Part shown: piece by piece, positions 36,697 through 46,307 of the stretch
Numbering within the stretch: the first letter of the stretch is position 1
Layout of the letters: each line of letters opens with the position of its first letter
Assembly (NCBI RefSeq): GCF_009711125.1
Contig: NZ_WMIB01000003.1
Span: 1 to 64,000, forward strand
Reading direction: 5' to 3'
Length of the DNA: 64,000 bases
From: Metabacillus mangrovi
GTDB lineage: Bacteria > Bacillota > Bacilli > Bacillales > Bacillaceae
The notes under the pieces: model-generated
What the model was told of the DNA's origin: nothing
Database searches by the model: none
What the model saw: the letters and a program-made list of their open reading frames with translations, nothing else
Position numbers and translations under genes: made by a program

Positions 36697-38055
36697 TTAA
36701 GCTTTTCCGTGGCTTTCTTTAATCTTTGGTTCAGGGCGTGATTTTCGCAGCAAGGAAATCACGTATCCGATTGCCGCCCCTGCAATAGCGGGGACAACCC
36801 AGCCGATTCCCTCTGAAAATAGAGGAAGGTAGGCTTCAAACCAGCCCGTGATGGCAGGACTGCTTATTTTGGCAGCCTTTAACCCGTCAATGATGCTGAC
36901 TGCTCCTGTAAAAAGAAGACTGACTGAGTAAACTTCCGGAGCCCTGTTGAACAGTTTGTCTATAAAAGACAAAAGAATGAGCACGATGGCCAGCGGATAA
37001 AGGGCTATTAAAAGCGGGACAGAGAACGCGATAAGCTGGGTTAACCCTACATTTGCAATAACAGCTGAAAATAAGGTCAGTGCAAGAGTGATCACCGGGT
37101 ACGATACTTTTGGTAGAATTTTCGAAAAATACTGACCGCAAGCTGATACGAGGCCGACGCTGGTGGTTAGACAGGCAAACGTAATGGCAAGAGTCAATAC
37201 GGCGTTGCCGAATAGACCAAACAGTTCGTTCGCTGCTCCTGATAAAATCAGTCCGCCGTTTTCCTGCAGTCCGACTGAGCTTATGCTCGTAGCCCCGATA
37301 TATCCAAGTGACAGATAGACAAGTGCAAGTCCTGCTGCTGCGATCAGACCTGCCTGGATGCAGACTTTTGTAATTGCTTTGCTGTCTGTAATCCCTTTAT
37401 CTTTCACAGCGTTGATCACTACAATTCCGAATACCAGTGCTGCAAGTGTATCCATTGTTAAGTAGCCTTCAAGAAACCCTTTGAAAAAAGGTCCTTCCTG
37501 ATAGTTTGGCTGCGGAGCCTGAATGGTTCCCATCGGTGTGGCAATGGCTTTAAACGCAAGCAGTGCCAGAACAGCGAGCAATCCCGGAGTTAGCAATTTC
37601 CCGATCCGGTCCACAAGCTTGCTTGGATTTAATGCGAGCCAGTACGTGAGTCCGAAAAACACCACGGTATAGATAAGCAGTGTTAAAGGAGATTTCGCAA
37701 GACCTTCTGTTAAAAAAGGCGTAACTCCTATTTCAAATGCAACGGTCCCGGTTCTCGGAATTCCGAACAATGGCCCGATAGCCAGGTAGAGAATAATTGT
37801 AAAAACAATTCCGAATATAGGATGAATACGGCTCCCCAATGTTTGAACGTCTGAGCCGGCAAGTCCGATTGCAATGACGCCAAGCAGAGGCAGTCCTACT
37901 CCTGTTATGAGAAACCCGATGATGGCAATCCATACATTCGTTCCTGCAGCCTGTCCGAGAGAAGGGGGGAAAATCATGTTGCCTCCTCCAAAAAATAGCG
38001 CGAACAGCATGAGCCCGACTACAAAGGTTTCTTTAGACGATAAACGGTGATTCAT
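36697..38055 (-). CDS. braB: Branched-chain amino acid transporter (BrnQ family)
   Basis: Sodium-coupled LIVCS permease of 452 residues with about twelve membrane segments. The family signature GLMLFALFFGGGNMIFPPSLGQ opens the protein, and YTVVFFGLTYWLALNPSK and FACLTTSVGLVSACGQYF follow. Start after CAGGAGGCTTAAC. Same position as B. subtilis braB, divergent from nifZ. A CodY-like palindrome lies in the shared promoter region; CodY repression of braB is known in B. subtilis. Confidence 0.93.
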   Translation of the reverse strand: MNHRLSSKETFVVGLMLFALFFGGGNMIFPPSLGQAAGTNVWIAIIGFLITGVGLPLLGVIAIGLAGSDVQTLGSRIHPIFGIVFTIILYLAIGPLFGIPRTGTVAFEIGVTPFLTEGLAKSPLTLLIYTVVFFGLTYWLALNPSKLVDRIGKLLTPGLLAVLALLAFKAIATPMGTIQAPQPNYQEGPFFKGFLEGYLTMDTLAALVFGIVVINAVKDKGITDSKAITKVCIQAGLIAAAGLALVYLSLGYIGATSISSVGLQENGGLILSGAANELFGLFGNAVLTLAITFACLTTSVGLVSACGQYFSKILPKVSYPVITLALTLFSAVIANVGLTQLIAFSVPLLIALYPLAIVLILLSFIDKLFNRAPEVYSVSLLFTGAVSIIDGLKAAKISSPAITGWFEAYLPLFSEGIGWVVPAIAGAAIGYVISLLRKSRPEPKIKESHGKA

Positions 38056-38100
38056 GTTAAGCCTCCTGATTCCGACAATACATACCGGTAGAATCGTAAC

Positions 38101-38115
38101 ACATTTCTGAGAAAT
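38101..38115 (-). promoter_or_regulatory. Possible CodY box upstream of braB
   Basis: ACATTTCTGAGAAAT is a near-palindrome and matches the CodY consensus AATTTTCWGAAAATT at 11 of 15 positions, 46 bases upstream of the braB start. Confidence 0.3.
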
Positions 38116-38254
38116 ATGTCGAATTGTTAAACTGTTTCAATTTTAATTATATTCAAAATATTCCGGGCGTCAACATAAATTGTACGCCTTTTCATTATCG
38201 GCTTAAATATGGTAGTATATTACGATGTGTGCATGTAAACACGGAGGAATGATG

Positions 38255-39400
38255 ATGCTTTATTTGGATAATAGCGCCACCACTGTACCTTATCCGGAAG
38301 TTCTGGATTCTTATATGGAAATTTCACGGGAGTATTTTGGAAACCCGTCATCCCTAAACCAAATCGGCAGCGAAGCCGAACTTCTTCTGAGAAAAGCAAG
38401 AAGGCTGACCGCGGGCCTGCTTGGTGCGGAAGAAGAGGAAATCATTTTTACATCCGGCGGAACGGAAGCCAATAATCTGGCTATTAAAGGAACTGCTCTT
38501 AAAAACCGGCATAAAGGCCGTCATATTATAACATCTGCAATGGAGCACCCGTCTGTAATGGAAGCTTGTCTGCAGCTTGAAAAAGAATTCGGATTTCAGG
38601 TAACGGTGATAAAACCCGACAGGCATGGAAGAATATGTGCAGACCAGGTTGGGAAGGAAGTAAGAAGCGATACGATCCTTGTAACCATCATGCATGTGAA
38701 CAATGAAGTAGGCACTATTCAGCCCGTGGAAGAAATTGGCATGATTTTAAAAAATCACCCTAATGTCATTTTCCATACAGATCATGTTCAGGGCGCTGTG
38801 AAAGTCCCGCTTGATTTGAAACGGTCCGGAATCGATTTGTGCAGCTTCTCACCCCACAAATTTCATGGGCTGAAGGGAACGGGGATCCTTTATGCCAGAA
38901 AAGGAATCCAGCTGATGCCGCTTCTTTCCGGCGGGGAGCAGGAGAGAGCCTCCCGTTCGGGCACTGAAAATGTTGCCGGCATTGCAGCCGGAGCCAAGGC
39001 TTTAAGACTTGCCATGGACCAGTACAAGCATAAGCTTTCCGGCTTGTATGAAACGAAATCCAAACTGATCAGCAGACTCGAAAAAATAGAGGGAATTACC
39101 GTTAATACACCATTAGAGAAATCGGCTCCCCACATTATCCATTTTTCTGTTCCAGGTATTAAATCAGAAGTGCTTGTGCATAAGCTGCAGGAAAGCGGCA
39201 TTTGCGTATCAACAACTTCAGCGTGTTCTTCAAAGAATAGTGAGCCGAGCCATACTCTTCTTGCGATGGGCAGAAGCAGGGACGAGGCAATGAGCGGCAT
39301 CCGGATCAGCCTGAATGCAGATATAGATTTCAGCATGCTGGAGCCTTTGTTTCCTGCCCTGGAAAAAGGAATTCTTCATATTAAACGTGTAAAGAGGTAA
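38255..39400 (+). CDS. nifZ: Cysteine desulfurase paired with ThiI
   Basis: PLP enzyme of the NifS/IscS class that passes sulfur from cysteine to ThiI for 4-thiouridine in tRNA. N-terminal YLDNSATT, FTSGGTEANN, the PLP lysine in SPHKFHGLKGTGIL, and the catalytic cysteine loop TTSACSSKNSEPSHTLLAMG. ATG 38255 is chosen because GGAGG lies 7 bases before it; 381 residues matches B. subtilis NifZ. thiI follows after 4 bases, so the two are one operon. Confidence 0.93.
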   Translation: MLYLDNSATTVPYPEVLDSYMEISREYFGNPSSLNQIGSEAELLLRKARRLTAGLLGAEEEEIIFTSGGTEANNLAIKGTALKNRHKGRHIITSAMEHPSVMEACLQLEKEFGFQVTVIKPDRHGRICADQVGKEVRSDTILVTIMHVNNEVGTIQPVEEIGMILKNHPNVIFHTDHVQGAVKVPLDLKRSGIDLCSFSPHKFHGLKGTGILYARKGIQLMPLLSGGEQERASRSGTENVAGIAAGAKALRLAMDQYKHKLSGLYETKSKLISRLEKIEGITVNTPLEKSAPHIIHFSVPGIKSEVLVHKLQESGICVSTTSACSSKNSEPSHTLLAMGRSRDEAMSGIRISLNADIDFSMLEPLFPALEKGILHIKRVKR

Positions 39401-39404
39401 TCAT

Positions 39405-40607
39405 ATGCAATTTGATCATATACTTGTCCGCTTCGGGGAGATGTCCACGAAGGGGAAAAACAGAAGTAAATTTGTAGACCGTCTCAAACGGAACATCCGA
39501 GGAGTCATGAAGGATTATCCATCCTTAAAACTGCTCTCCAACCGGGATCGGATTTTTATCCAACTGAATGGAGAGCCTCATATGGAAGTTTCAGATTTGC
39601 TGGCGGGCATTTTCGGCATCCATTCCTTCAGCCTTGCCGTGAAATGTGACAGTGATCCTGATGTTATAAAGCAGACGGCTTTGGAAGCCATTCAGTCCGT
39701 TTACAGCAGCGGAGATACGTTTAAGGTCAGTGCCAGAAGGTCCGATAAAACGTTCCCTGTTCCGGCCGATCAGCTAAATGGGCAGGTTGGCGGGTTTGTT
39801 TTATCCAATACGGATGGACTGACGGTCAATGTCCGGAAGCCGGATCATGAATTGAAGATTGAAGTGCGGGAAGACAGTACGTACATCATGTTTCAAAACC
39901 GGTTTGGACCGGGAGGACTTCCGGCAGGGATCAGCGGCAAAGCGATGCTGATGCTTTCAGGCGGCCTTGACAGTCCGGCCGCGGGCTATCTAATGATGAA
40001 AAAAGGAGTGGAGCTGGAAGGTGTGCATTTTTTCAGTCCTCCTTATACAAGCGAGCGGGCGAAACAAAAGGTGCTGGATCTTTCTGAAAGGCTGTACACC
40101 TTCGGGGGGATCAGCAAGCTGCACATCGTTCCATTCACAGCCATCCAGGAACAGATTCAGCAGCAGGTCCCTGAAAATTATACAATGACTTCGACAAGAA
40201 GGATGATGCTCCGGATCACGGACAGGCTGAGAGAAAAGAACAACGGCCTGGCGATCGTGACCGGAGAGAGTGTCGGCCAGGTAGCCAGCCAGACCCTTGA
40301 GAGCATGCTTGCTATCAATGCAGTTACTTCATCACCTGTCATCAGACCTCTTGCGGCTTTTGATAAACCGGAAATCATTGATTTGGCAAAAAAAATCAGC
40401 ACTCATGACATTTCCATCAGACCTTATGAAGACTGCTGCACCATTTTCACACCGGCAGCTCCAAAAACAAGGCCGAAGCTTGAGAAAGCTGACCGCTACG
40501 AAAGCTTTGTAGACTTTGAGAGCTTGATTGCGGAAGCAGTCGCAAATACCGAAACCATTGTGCTGGGCGATACTGCAGCTGATTCCCGTATGGACGATTT
40601 GCTCTAA
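39405..40607 (+). CDS. thiI: tRNA 4-thiouridine synthase ThiI
   Basis: Adenylates U8 of tRNA and inserts sulfur. NFLD-THUMP domain at the N-terminus (about 60-165), then a PP-loop ATPase with SGGLDSPAAGYLMM and the later TGESVGQVASQTLESM. 400 residues; like B. subtilis ThiI it has no C-terminal rhodanese domain, so sulfur comes directly from the partner NifZ encoded 4 bases upstream. Start follows AAAGAGGTAATC. Confidence 0.96.
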   Translation: MQFDHILVRFGEMSTKGKNRSKFVDRLKRNIRGVMKDYPSLKLLSNRDRIFIQLNGEPHMEVSDLLAGIFGIHSFSLAVKCDSDPDVIKQTALEAIQSVYSSGDTFKVSARRSDKTFPVPADQLNGQVGGFVLSNTDGLTVNVRKPDHELKIEVREDSTYIMFQNRFGPGGLPAGISGKAMLMLSGGLDSPAAGYLMMKKGVELEGVHFFSPPYTSERAKQKVLDLSERLYTFGGISKLHIVPFTAIQEQIQQQVPENYTMTSTRRMMLRITDRLREKNNGLAIVTGESVGQVASQTLESMLAINAVTSSPVIRPLAAFDKPEIIDLAKKISTHDISIRPYEDCCTIFTPAAPKTRPKLEKADRYESFVDFESLIAEAVANTETIVLGDTAADSRMDDLL

Positions 40608-40687
40608 TAGGAAAATTTACCAAAGAGACTGAGAGAATGAAGCCATGTGTTATTACACACTCTATATTCACAAGGAGGTGAGAACAC

Positions 40688-40897
40688 ATGGCACAAAGCA
40701 GACAAAGCAGTTCTAACCAACTGGTAGTACCAGGCGCTCAGCAAGCGATCGACCAAATGAAATACGAAATCGCTTCTGAATTTGGTGTAAACCTTGGACC
40801 TGAAACTACTGCACGCGCTAACGGATCTGTAGGTGGAGAGATCACTAAGCGTCTAGTTTCTTACGCTCAGTCTAACATGAGCGGTTACCAAAAATAA
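40688..40897 (+). CDS. sspA: Small acid-soluble spore protein, alpha/beta type
   Basis: Spore DNA-coating protein of 69 residues that protects DNA from UV and heat. The two conserved blocks are complete: [20 protein letters not shown] (with the GPR protease site) and [17 protein letters not shown]. Strong ribosome site AAGGAGGTG. Expected to be transcribed by sigma-G in the forespore, but I could not identify a convincing sigma-G promoter. Own terminator follows. Confidence 0.97.
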   Translation: MAQSRQSSSNQLVVPGAQQAIDQMKYEIASEFGVNLGPETTARANGSVGGEITKRLVSYAQSNMSGYQK

Positions 40898-40916
40898 TAT
40901 AGACACATGGCTACAG

Positions 40917-40941
40917 GAGCAGGGGCAACCCTGCTCTTTTT
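40917..40941 (+). terminator. Terminator of sspA
   Basis: GAGCAGGG, loop GCAA, CCCTGCTC, then TTTTT. Confidence 0.88.
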
Positions 40942-40992
40942 AGTTTTTCCAAACAGATGAGGCAGCACTTCCTTTATTTTTCCGCTATATTA

Positions 40993-41021
40993 TTCAAAAG
41001 GTTGCAAATATTTTGTATAAT
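40993..41021 (+). promoter_or_regulatory. Promoter of mbcS
   Basis: TTCAAA (40993-40998), 17-base spacer, perfect TATAAT (41016-41021), 21 bases before the start codon. Confidence 0.55.
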
Positions 41022-41042
41022 AGAGAAAAAGGGGGAATGGTA

Positions 41043-42620
41043 ATGAATCGGGAAAGTCTTCTCGCACCGGAGGATTATAATTTAGTAATGGAAATGGAAA
41101 AATACGCTCAGGAAGATAAAACAGCCCTGATCTGGGAAAACGGGGTAACGAGAAAAGAACTTACATACAAAGAATTGATTTTGCAGGCAAATAAAGTTGG
41201 AAGCGCTTTACTCGAAGCGGGAATGCGTGCGGGCGATAAACTGCTGATCATGACACCGAGAATTTTAGAGGCGTATGCCGTCTACATAGGAGCCATTAAA
41301 GCAGGGATGGTGGTCATCCCAAGCTCAGAACTTCTCAGACCGAAAGACCTGCGCTACAGGATCATCCACGGAGAAGTGAAGGGAATCGTCTGCTACGACC
41401 AATTCACGGGTCAGACAAACGATGTGGAGGAAGCAGAATCCCTTTTAAAATGGGTGATCGGAGAAGCCCGTCCAGGCTGGCGTTCCCTTTCTGAAGAGAT
41501 GGAGAGCCAGTCAGGCGGTCTGGAATTTGCCCCGACCAAAAATACAAGTGTGGCTTTTCTCTCTTACACATCTGGAACGACAGGGAATCCGAAGGGGGTC
41601 ATTCACACCCATGGCTGGGCTTATGCCCATCTTAGGACAGCCGCTTCGAACTGGCTTTCCATCAGCAAAGAGGATAAAGTATGGGCAACAGCAGGCCCGG
41701 GCTGGCAAAAGTGGATCTGGAGTCCGTTCCTTTCCGTGCTGGGGATGGGAGCAACCGGATATGTGTATCACGGAAAATTTGAAGCAGCACGCTATCTGCA
41801 GCTGCTGCAGGAGCATGAAATAAATGTTTTATGCTGCACACCAACCGAGTACAGACTAATGGCAAAAGAACCTGACCTTCAGCGCTATGATCTGTCCCGC
41901 CTGCACAGTGCCGTTTCTGCCGGAGAGCCCCTTAACCGGGAAGTGATTGAAACCTTTAAAAAGCATTTTCAAATTGAAGTTCGGGACGGCTACGGCCAGA
42001 CTGAAAACACGCTTCTTGTCGGGGTTATGAAAGGGATGGAAATCAAACCGGGCTCCATGGGCAAACCGACACCGGGCAATTCAGTAGCGGTGATCAATGG
42101 TGAAGGAGTTCCGTGTCAGCCCGGGGAGGTAGGAGACATCGCAGTCCATAAGTCAACGCCCGCCCTCTTCAAGGAATATTATAAAGACCCTGAACGGACT
42201 GCCATGCAGTTCAGGGGAGATTATTATTTGACGGGAGACCGTGCAAGAACAGATGAAGAAGGCTATTTCTGGTTTGAAGGAAGGTCGGATGATATTATCA
42301 TCAGTTCAGGCTATACGATTGGCCCGTTTGAAGTGGAGGATGCCCTGATTAAGCATCCTCGGGTGAGGGAATGTGCCGTCGTTGCAAGTCCCGATGAAAT
42401 AAGAGGAAGTATTGTAAAAGCCTATGTGGTGCTGACCGGTGATTCCGACAAGCAGGACCCGGAATTAACCAAAGTCCTTCAGGAACATGTTAAGAAGCTG
42501 ACAGCTCCTTATAAATATCCGCGAAAAATAGAATTTGTTGAAGATCTTCCGAAAACAGCCTCCGGCAAAATCCGGAGAGTAGAGCTTCGGCAGAAAGAAA
42601 TGAACCGGGAGCACGCATAA
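41043..42620 (+). CDS. mbcS: Acyl-CoA synthetase (MbcS type)
   Basis: ANL-superfamily ligase of 525 residues; the B. subtilis relative activates 2-methylbutyrate and isobutyrate to CoA esters for branched-chain fatty acids. Motifs: LSYTSGTTGNPKG, YGQTENTLLVG, DEEGYFWFEGRSDDII, and PKTASGKIRR. The start at 41043 follows GGGGGA at 6 bases. Position next to sspA is as in B. subtilis (ytcI/mbcS); substrate is inferred from that. Confidence 0.88.
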   Translation: MNRESLLAPEDYNLVMEMEKYAQEDKTALIWENGVTRKELTYKELILQANKVGSALLEAGMRAGDKLLIMTPRILEAYAVYIGAIKAGMVVIPSSELLRPKDLRYRIIHGEVKGIVCYDQFTGQTNDVEEAESLLKWVIGEARPGWRSLSEEMESQSGGLEFAPTKNTSVAFLSYTSGTTGNPKGVIHTHGWAYAHLRTAASNWLSISKEDKVWATAGPGWQKWIWSPFLSVLGMGATGYVYHGKFEAARYLQLLQEHEINVLCCTPTEYRLMAKEPDLQRYDLSRLHSAVSAGEPLNREVIETFKKHFQIEVRDGYGQTENTLLVGVMKGMEIKPGSMGKPTPGNSVAVINGEGVPCQPGEVGDIAVHKSTPALFKEYYKDPERTAMQFRGDYYLTGDRARTDEEGYFWFEGRSDDIIISSGYTIGPFEVEDALIKHPRVRECAVVASPDEIRGSIVKAYVVLTGDSDKQDPELTKVLQEHVKKLTAPYKYPRKIEFVEDLPKTASGKIRRVELRQKEMNREHA

Positions 42621-42629
42621 TAAGGAGGG

Positions 42630-42654
42630 ACCGGGTGAAAGCCCGGTTCTTTTT
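42630..42654 (+). terminator. Terminator of mbcS
   Basis: ACCGGG, loop TGAAAG, CCCGGT, then TCTTTTT. Confidence 0.85.
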
Positions 42655-42819
42655 CAATCGTTCAGGAAATGGACCAAAAGGATACATCGACAAGCTTGAA
42701 TCTTCGTCCGGTTAGAGCGCCGGTTAGATCAGCGGCCGGACGCCTGCAGGAAATGAATCAATTCAGGCTGCAGGATGTGCACCTGCGCGTTAGTATTTTG
42801 ACAGAAACGGAGTGGTTTG

Positions 42820-44454
42820 ATGGGTACGCTTTGGTACGGCGGGAAATTTTACACGATGGAGAAAGAGGGACAGACCGTTGAAGCGGTGTTTACCGAGGGA
42901 AACAGGATCCGTGCGGCAGGGAAGGAAAAAGAACTCAGGGACCTTTATGCCGGTTCCATTGATGACGAAATACACTGCGGAGAAAAAACCGTTCTTCCCG
43001 GATTGACAGACAGCCACCTCCATCTGATCGGCCACGGTGAAAAATTAGGAAGGCTCGATTTTTCTCAAATGCAATCTCATGAAGAAATCAAAGCTGCGCT
43101 GGCTGAAAAAATAGCGTCTGTCCCGGCAGGAGAATGGATCATCGGGGAAGGGTGGAACGAACATCAGCTTGCAGAAGGAGAAATGTTTGACCGCACCGTC
43201 CTCGATGAGCTTTCCTCTTCCCATCCGATCGTTTTGAAGCGCATCTGCAGACATGCTATTCTGGCAAATTCCAAAGCACTGGGGCTTGCAGGCATTACAG
43301 ATGGTTCGGAAAGCCCGGCCGGGGGGATTATCGGGAGACGGGCGGACGGCACGGTATCGGGATTCCTCATGGATCGTGCACAGGACATTGTGTTATTTGA
43401 CACCATTCCTCCGGTATCCCTGAATGATTTGAAAAAGGCTCTAAATCTGGCGGTTAAGGACTGCTTCCGCTATGGATTAACCGGCGGGCACTCGGAGGAT
43501 CTATCCTATTACGGGAATTTTAATCTGCCTGTGCAGGCTTATCATGCTGTAATTACGGAAGAGATGCCGTTCAAAGCCCATTTGCTTGTACACCACCTTG
43601 TCATCGATGACTTTGAAAAAGCAGCTCCGGCCAATCAGCGGCTGATTGAATACGGGGCCATGAAGATTTTTGCCGATGGCTCTCTTGGAGGAAGCACGGC
43701 CCTGCTAAGCGAACCGTACCTGGATGATCCTGGAACAAATGGTGTCGCCGTACATACTCAAGAGCAGCTGAATGAACTGGTTCGTAAAGCAAGGGAGTAT
43801 GGTAGAGAGATCGCGATCCATGTCATTGGGGACCTTGCTTATCAAATGGCTCTGAATGCAGTGGAAATCCATCCTCCAGCAGCAGAAGGACAAAAGGACC
43901 GCTTTATACATGCACAGGTATTAACACCTGAATTAATGAAACGGACCGTTGCCCTTCCGATCATGCTGGACATACAGCCAGGTTTTACAGCGAGTGATTT
44001 TCCATGGATCTTTGACAAATTGGGTGAAAAACGTCTAAAGACTTCTTTTGCCTGGAAAACACTTTTGGAAATGGGAATCGGATGTGCCGGCGGTTCGGAT
44101 GCACCCATTGAGCCGCTGAATCCTTTTATAGGCATCCATGCCGCTGTTGCGAGGAAGAGTATCCATACCCCGGACGAACCTGGTTATTTCATGGAAGAAG
44201 CCCTTTCCGTCTACGAGGCCCTGCAGCTTTATACCACAGGGAGCGCAGAAATCATTCATCGCGGCGGGGAGAGAGGCAAACTAAAAGAAGGATATGATGC
44301 GGATCTTATTGTGCTCAATCAGGACCCGTTCAAGCTTGAGGATCCGGATAAGCTTTTGGATACAGAGGTTTTACTGACTGTCGCTGAAGGAAAGATGGTT
44401 TACTTGAAGCCGGACAGCCTATTCTCTAATGGCAAGGAATCAAAAAAACCCTGA
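42820..44454 (+). CDS. ytcJ: Amidohydrolase of the YtcJ type
   Basis: Predicted metal-dependent amidohydrolase of 544 residues (Amidohydro_3). Metal ligands appear in LPGLTDSHLHLIGHGE, KIFADGSLGGSTA, AIHVIGDLAY, FIHAQVL and GSDAPIEPLNPF. Start at 42820 after CGGAGTGG; TTG 42817 is less likely. B. subtilis ytcJ lies at the same place. Substrate unknown. The terminator hairpin overlaps its stop codon. Confidence 0.88.
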   Translation: MGTLWYGGKFYTMEKEGQTVEAVFTEGNRIRAAGKEKELRDLYAGSIDDEIHCGEKTVLPGLTDSHLHLIGHGEKLGRLDFSQMQSHEEIKAALAEKIASVPAGEWIIGEGWNEHQLAEGEMFDRTVLDELSSSHPIVLKRICRHAILANSKALGLAGITDGSESPAGGIIGRRADGTVSGFLMDRAQDIVLFDTIPPVSLNDLKKALNLAVKDCFRYGLTGGHSEDLSYYGNFNLPVQAYHAVITEEMPFKAHLLVHHLVIDDFEKAAPANQRLIEYGAMKIFADGSLGGSTALLSEPYLDDPGTNGVAVHTQEQLNELVRKAREYGREIAIHVIGDLAYQMALNAVEIHPPAAEGQKDRFIHAQVLTPELMKRTVALPIMLDIQPGFTASDFPWIFDKLGEKRLKTSFAWKTLLEMGIGCAGGSDAPIEPLNPFIGIHAAVARKSIHTPDEPGYFMEEALSVYEALQLYTTGSAEIIHRGGERGKLKEGYDADLIVLNQDPFKLEDPDKLLDTEVLLTVAEGKMVYLKPDSLFSNGKESKKP

Positions 44455-44480
44455 AGGCTTCTGCCTTTCAGGGTCTTTTT
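44448..44480. terminator. Bidirectional terminator (ytcJ / sugar ABC operon)
   Basis: ACCCTGAAGGC (44448-44458), loop TTCT, GCCTTTCAGGGT (44463-44474), T run; the opposite strand also ends in T for the convergent operon. Confidence 0.88.
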
Positions 44481-44490
44481 GATGCACTTT

Positions 44491-45321
44491 TCATCCTTTA
44501 ATTCCTGTCCCGATGTTCGAGCCGGAGATAAAATACTTCTGGAAGAAGAAAAACAGCAGGACGACCGGAATCAGTACAAGCACCGACATGGACATGAGAT
44601 AATGCCATTGAGTCTGAACAGTGCCTTTAAAGGTCTGCATTCCAATTTGCAGTGTATACAGATTCTCATCGTTAATATAAAGCAGAGGACCAAGCAGGTC
44701 ATTCCACGCACCGTTAAATGAAAAAATGGCTACAGTAATTAGAGCGGGCTTGATTAACGGGAGCATTACATGCCACCAGATCTTCAGATGGCCGGCTCCA
44801 TCCATGATCGCGGCTTCAATCAGTTCATCCGGTATGGAACGCATGAACTGTCTGAGCAGGAAAATGAAAAACGCATTTCCCAAAAAAGCTGGAACGATCA
44901 GCGGCAGATACGTGTTAATCCATCCGAGTTTGGAAAACAGGATGTATTGCGGGACTAAAACAACAAAACCTGGAAGGAGCATGGTGCCGAGAACAAGGGC
45001 AAACAGCTTGTCCCTCCCCGCAAACGGAATTTTGGCAAACCCGTAGGCAACAAATGCATTTACAAATACACTGCCAAGAACGCTCGTTACGGCTATAAAC
45101 AGTGTATTGATGGTCCACCTTGAAAAATTGGCTGAATTCCAGGCCTCAGCGTAGTTCTCAAATCTCCATTCCTTTGGGAACAGGGACGAAAACTGAATGA
45201 TTTCCTGAGGGGTCTTTAAGGAAGTGAAAATCATCCACCCAACCGGTGAAAGGATGAGCAGACTCCCTGTCAGCAGTATGAAAAAAACAATGGACAGCCG
45301 GATTCTTTTCTGTGTTCTCAT
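44491..45321 (-). CDS. Sugar ABC transporter permease (MalG/AraQ type)
   Basis: Inner-membrane permease of 276 residues, CUT1 class, with six spans and the EAA loop (ELIEAAIMDGAGHLKIWWHV) that docks the ATPase. The start at 45321 follows GGGGGACGG and overlaps the upstream permease by 4 bases (ATGA). Third gene of a substrate-binding protein/permease/permease operon; there is no ATPase gene, so a shared ATPase such as MsmX is likely used. Substrate unknown. Confidence 0.9.
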   Translation of the reverse strand: MRTQKRIRLSIVFFILLTGSLLILSPVGWMIFTSLKTPQEIIQFSSLFPKEWRFENYAEAWNSANFSRWTINTLFIAVTSVLGSVFVNAFVAYGFAKIPFAGRDKLFALVLGTMLLPGFVVLVPQYILFSKLGWINTYLPLIVPAFLGNAFFIFLLRQFMRSIPDELIEAAIMDGAGHLKIWWHVMLPLIKPALITVAIFSFNGAWNDLLGPLLYINDENLYTLQIGMQTFKGTVQTQWHYLMSMSVLVLIPVVLLFFFFQKYFISGSNIGTGIKG

Positions 45322-46295
45322 TTGTCCGTCCCCCCGTAATGCACCCATCTTTTGCTGAACTTCATATGCAGGAAGGTAAGAACCGAAATAATCAGGAACA
45401 GTACCCATGCCATGCCTGAAGCGTACCCCATGTTAAAGTACTCGAATGCATTTCTCCACATGTGGAGGTTATAAAAGAGCAGGGAGTTGGCAGGACTGCC
45501 GTCCCCGTTCTCTGACATCACATAAGCCTCCTGGAAAATCTGAAAAGCACCGATCGTACTGGTTACGAGGTCAAAAAGAATAACCGGAGTGATCAGAGGA
45601 AGCGTAATGTGAAAGAACTTCCGGACCGGGCCGGCTCCATCAAGCTCGGCCGCTTCATATAAATGGGGCGATACATTCTGCATGATGGCAAGGTAGAGGA
45701 GCATTCCTCCTCCGGTCCCCCACAGTTTCATAAGAATAAGGGCCGGCTTCGTCCAGTCAGGATCGAACAGCCAGGCAGGCCCTTCGATCCCCAGCCATCC
45801 AAGGCCAATGTTGACGAGCCCGGAGGATGGGGCCAGAAGCTGCATCCAGAGAAAATAAACAGCTACACCTGAGAGAACGGCCGGCAGATAGTAAACGGTC
45901 CGGAAGATCCTCATCCCGGGGACCGGCTGATTCAGCAGGACCGCGAGCAATACCGCACCTGCAGTTGTGAGCGGGACAGAAAACAGTACAAAATAAAGGG
46001 TATTCCACAGGGAAGTCCAGAACAGCTGATCCTCCATGAACATTCGGGTATAGTTTTTTAAGCCGACAAAATCGAAGGTTGAGGTAATATTGTAATTTGT
46101 GAAGCTTGCCGCCAGGGAAAAGAGCAGCGGACCCGCTGTCAGGAAAATCAAGCCGAACAGCCAGGGACTGATAAAGAGGTAGCCCATAAGATTATCTCTT
46201 TTTCTTTTATTGAACGCCTTTTTTGCAGGATGCTCTACAATCGCTGCTTTTCCCTTTCGCGGTGATGAAAATTTCTCTTCAGGTAGCAAAGTCAT
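45318..46295 (-). CDS. Sugar ABC transporter permease (MalF/UgpA type)
   Basis: Partner permease of 325 residues with a charged N-terminal tail of about 35 residues, then six spans (MGYLFISPWLFGLIFL; VYYLPAVLSGVAVYFLWMQL) and the EAA loop LYEAAELDGAGPVRKFFHIT. Starts 12 bases after the binding-protein gene behind GAGAGGCGGG and overlaps the next permease by 4 bases. Confidence 0.9.
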   Translation of the reverse strand: MTLLPEEKFSSPRKGKAAIVEHPAKKAFNKRKRDNLMGYLFISPWLFGLIFLTAGPLLFSLAASFTNYNITSTFDFVGLKNYTRMFMEDQLFWTSLWNTLYFVLFSVPLTTAGAVLLAVLLNQPVPGMRIFRTVYYLPAVLSGVAVYFLWMQLLAPSSGLVNIGLGWLGIEGPAWLFDPDWTKPALILMKLWGTGGGMLLYLAIMQNVSPHLYEAAELDGAGPVRKFFHITLPLITPVILFDLVTSTIGAFQIFQEAYVMSENGDGSPANSLLFYNLHMWRNAFEYFNMGYASGMAWVLFLIISVLTFLHMKFSKRWVHYGGTDK

Positions 46296-46307
46296 CCCGC
46301 CTCTCTG

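Noticed and set aside
40610-40680. Sigma-G promoter of sspA
   Set aside because: A GAATG...CACACTC pair can be forced but fits the consensus poorly; not annotated.
42669-42881. 70-residue frame between mbcS and ytcJ
   Set aside because: No ribosome site, overlaps the start of ytcJ in another frame, low-complexity composition. The CGCCTGCAGGAAAT at 42741 vaguely recalls the MITE core but is too short to claim.
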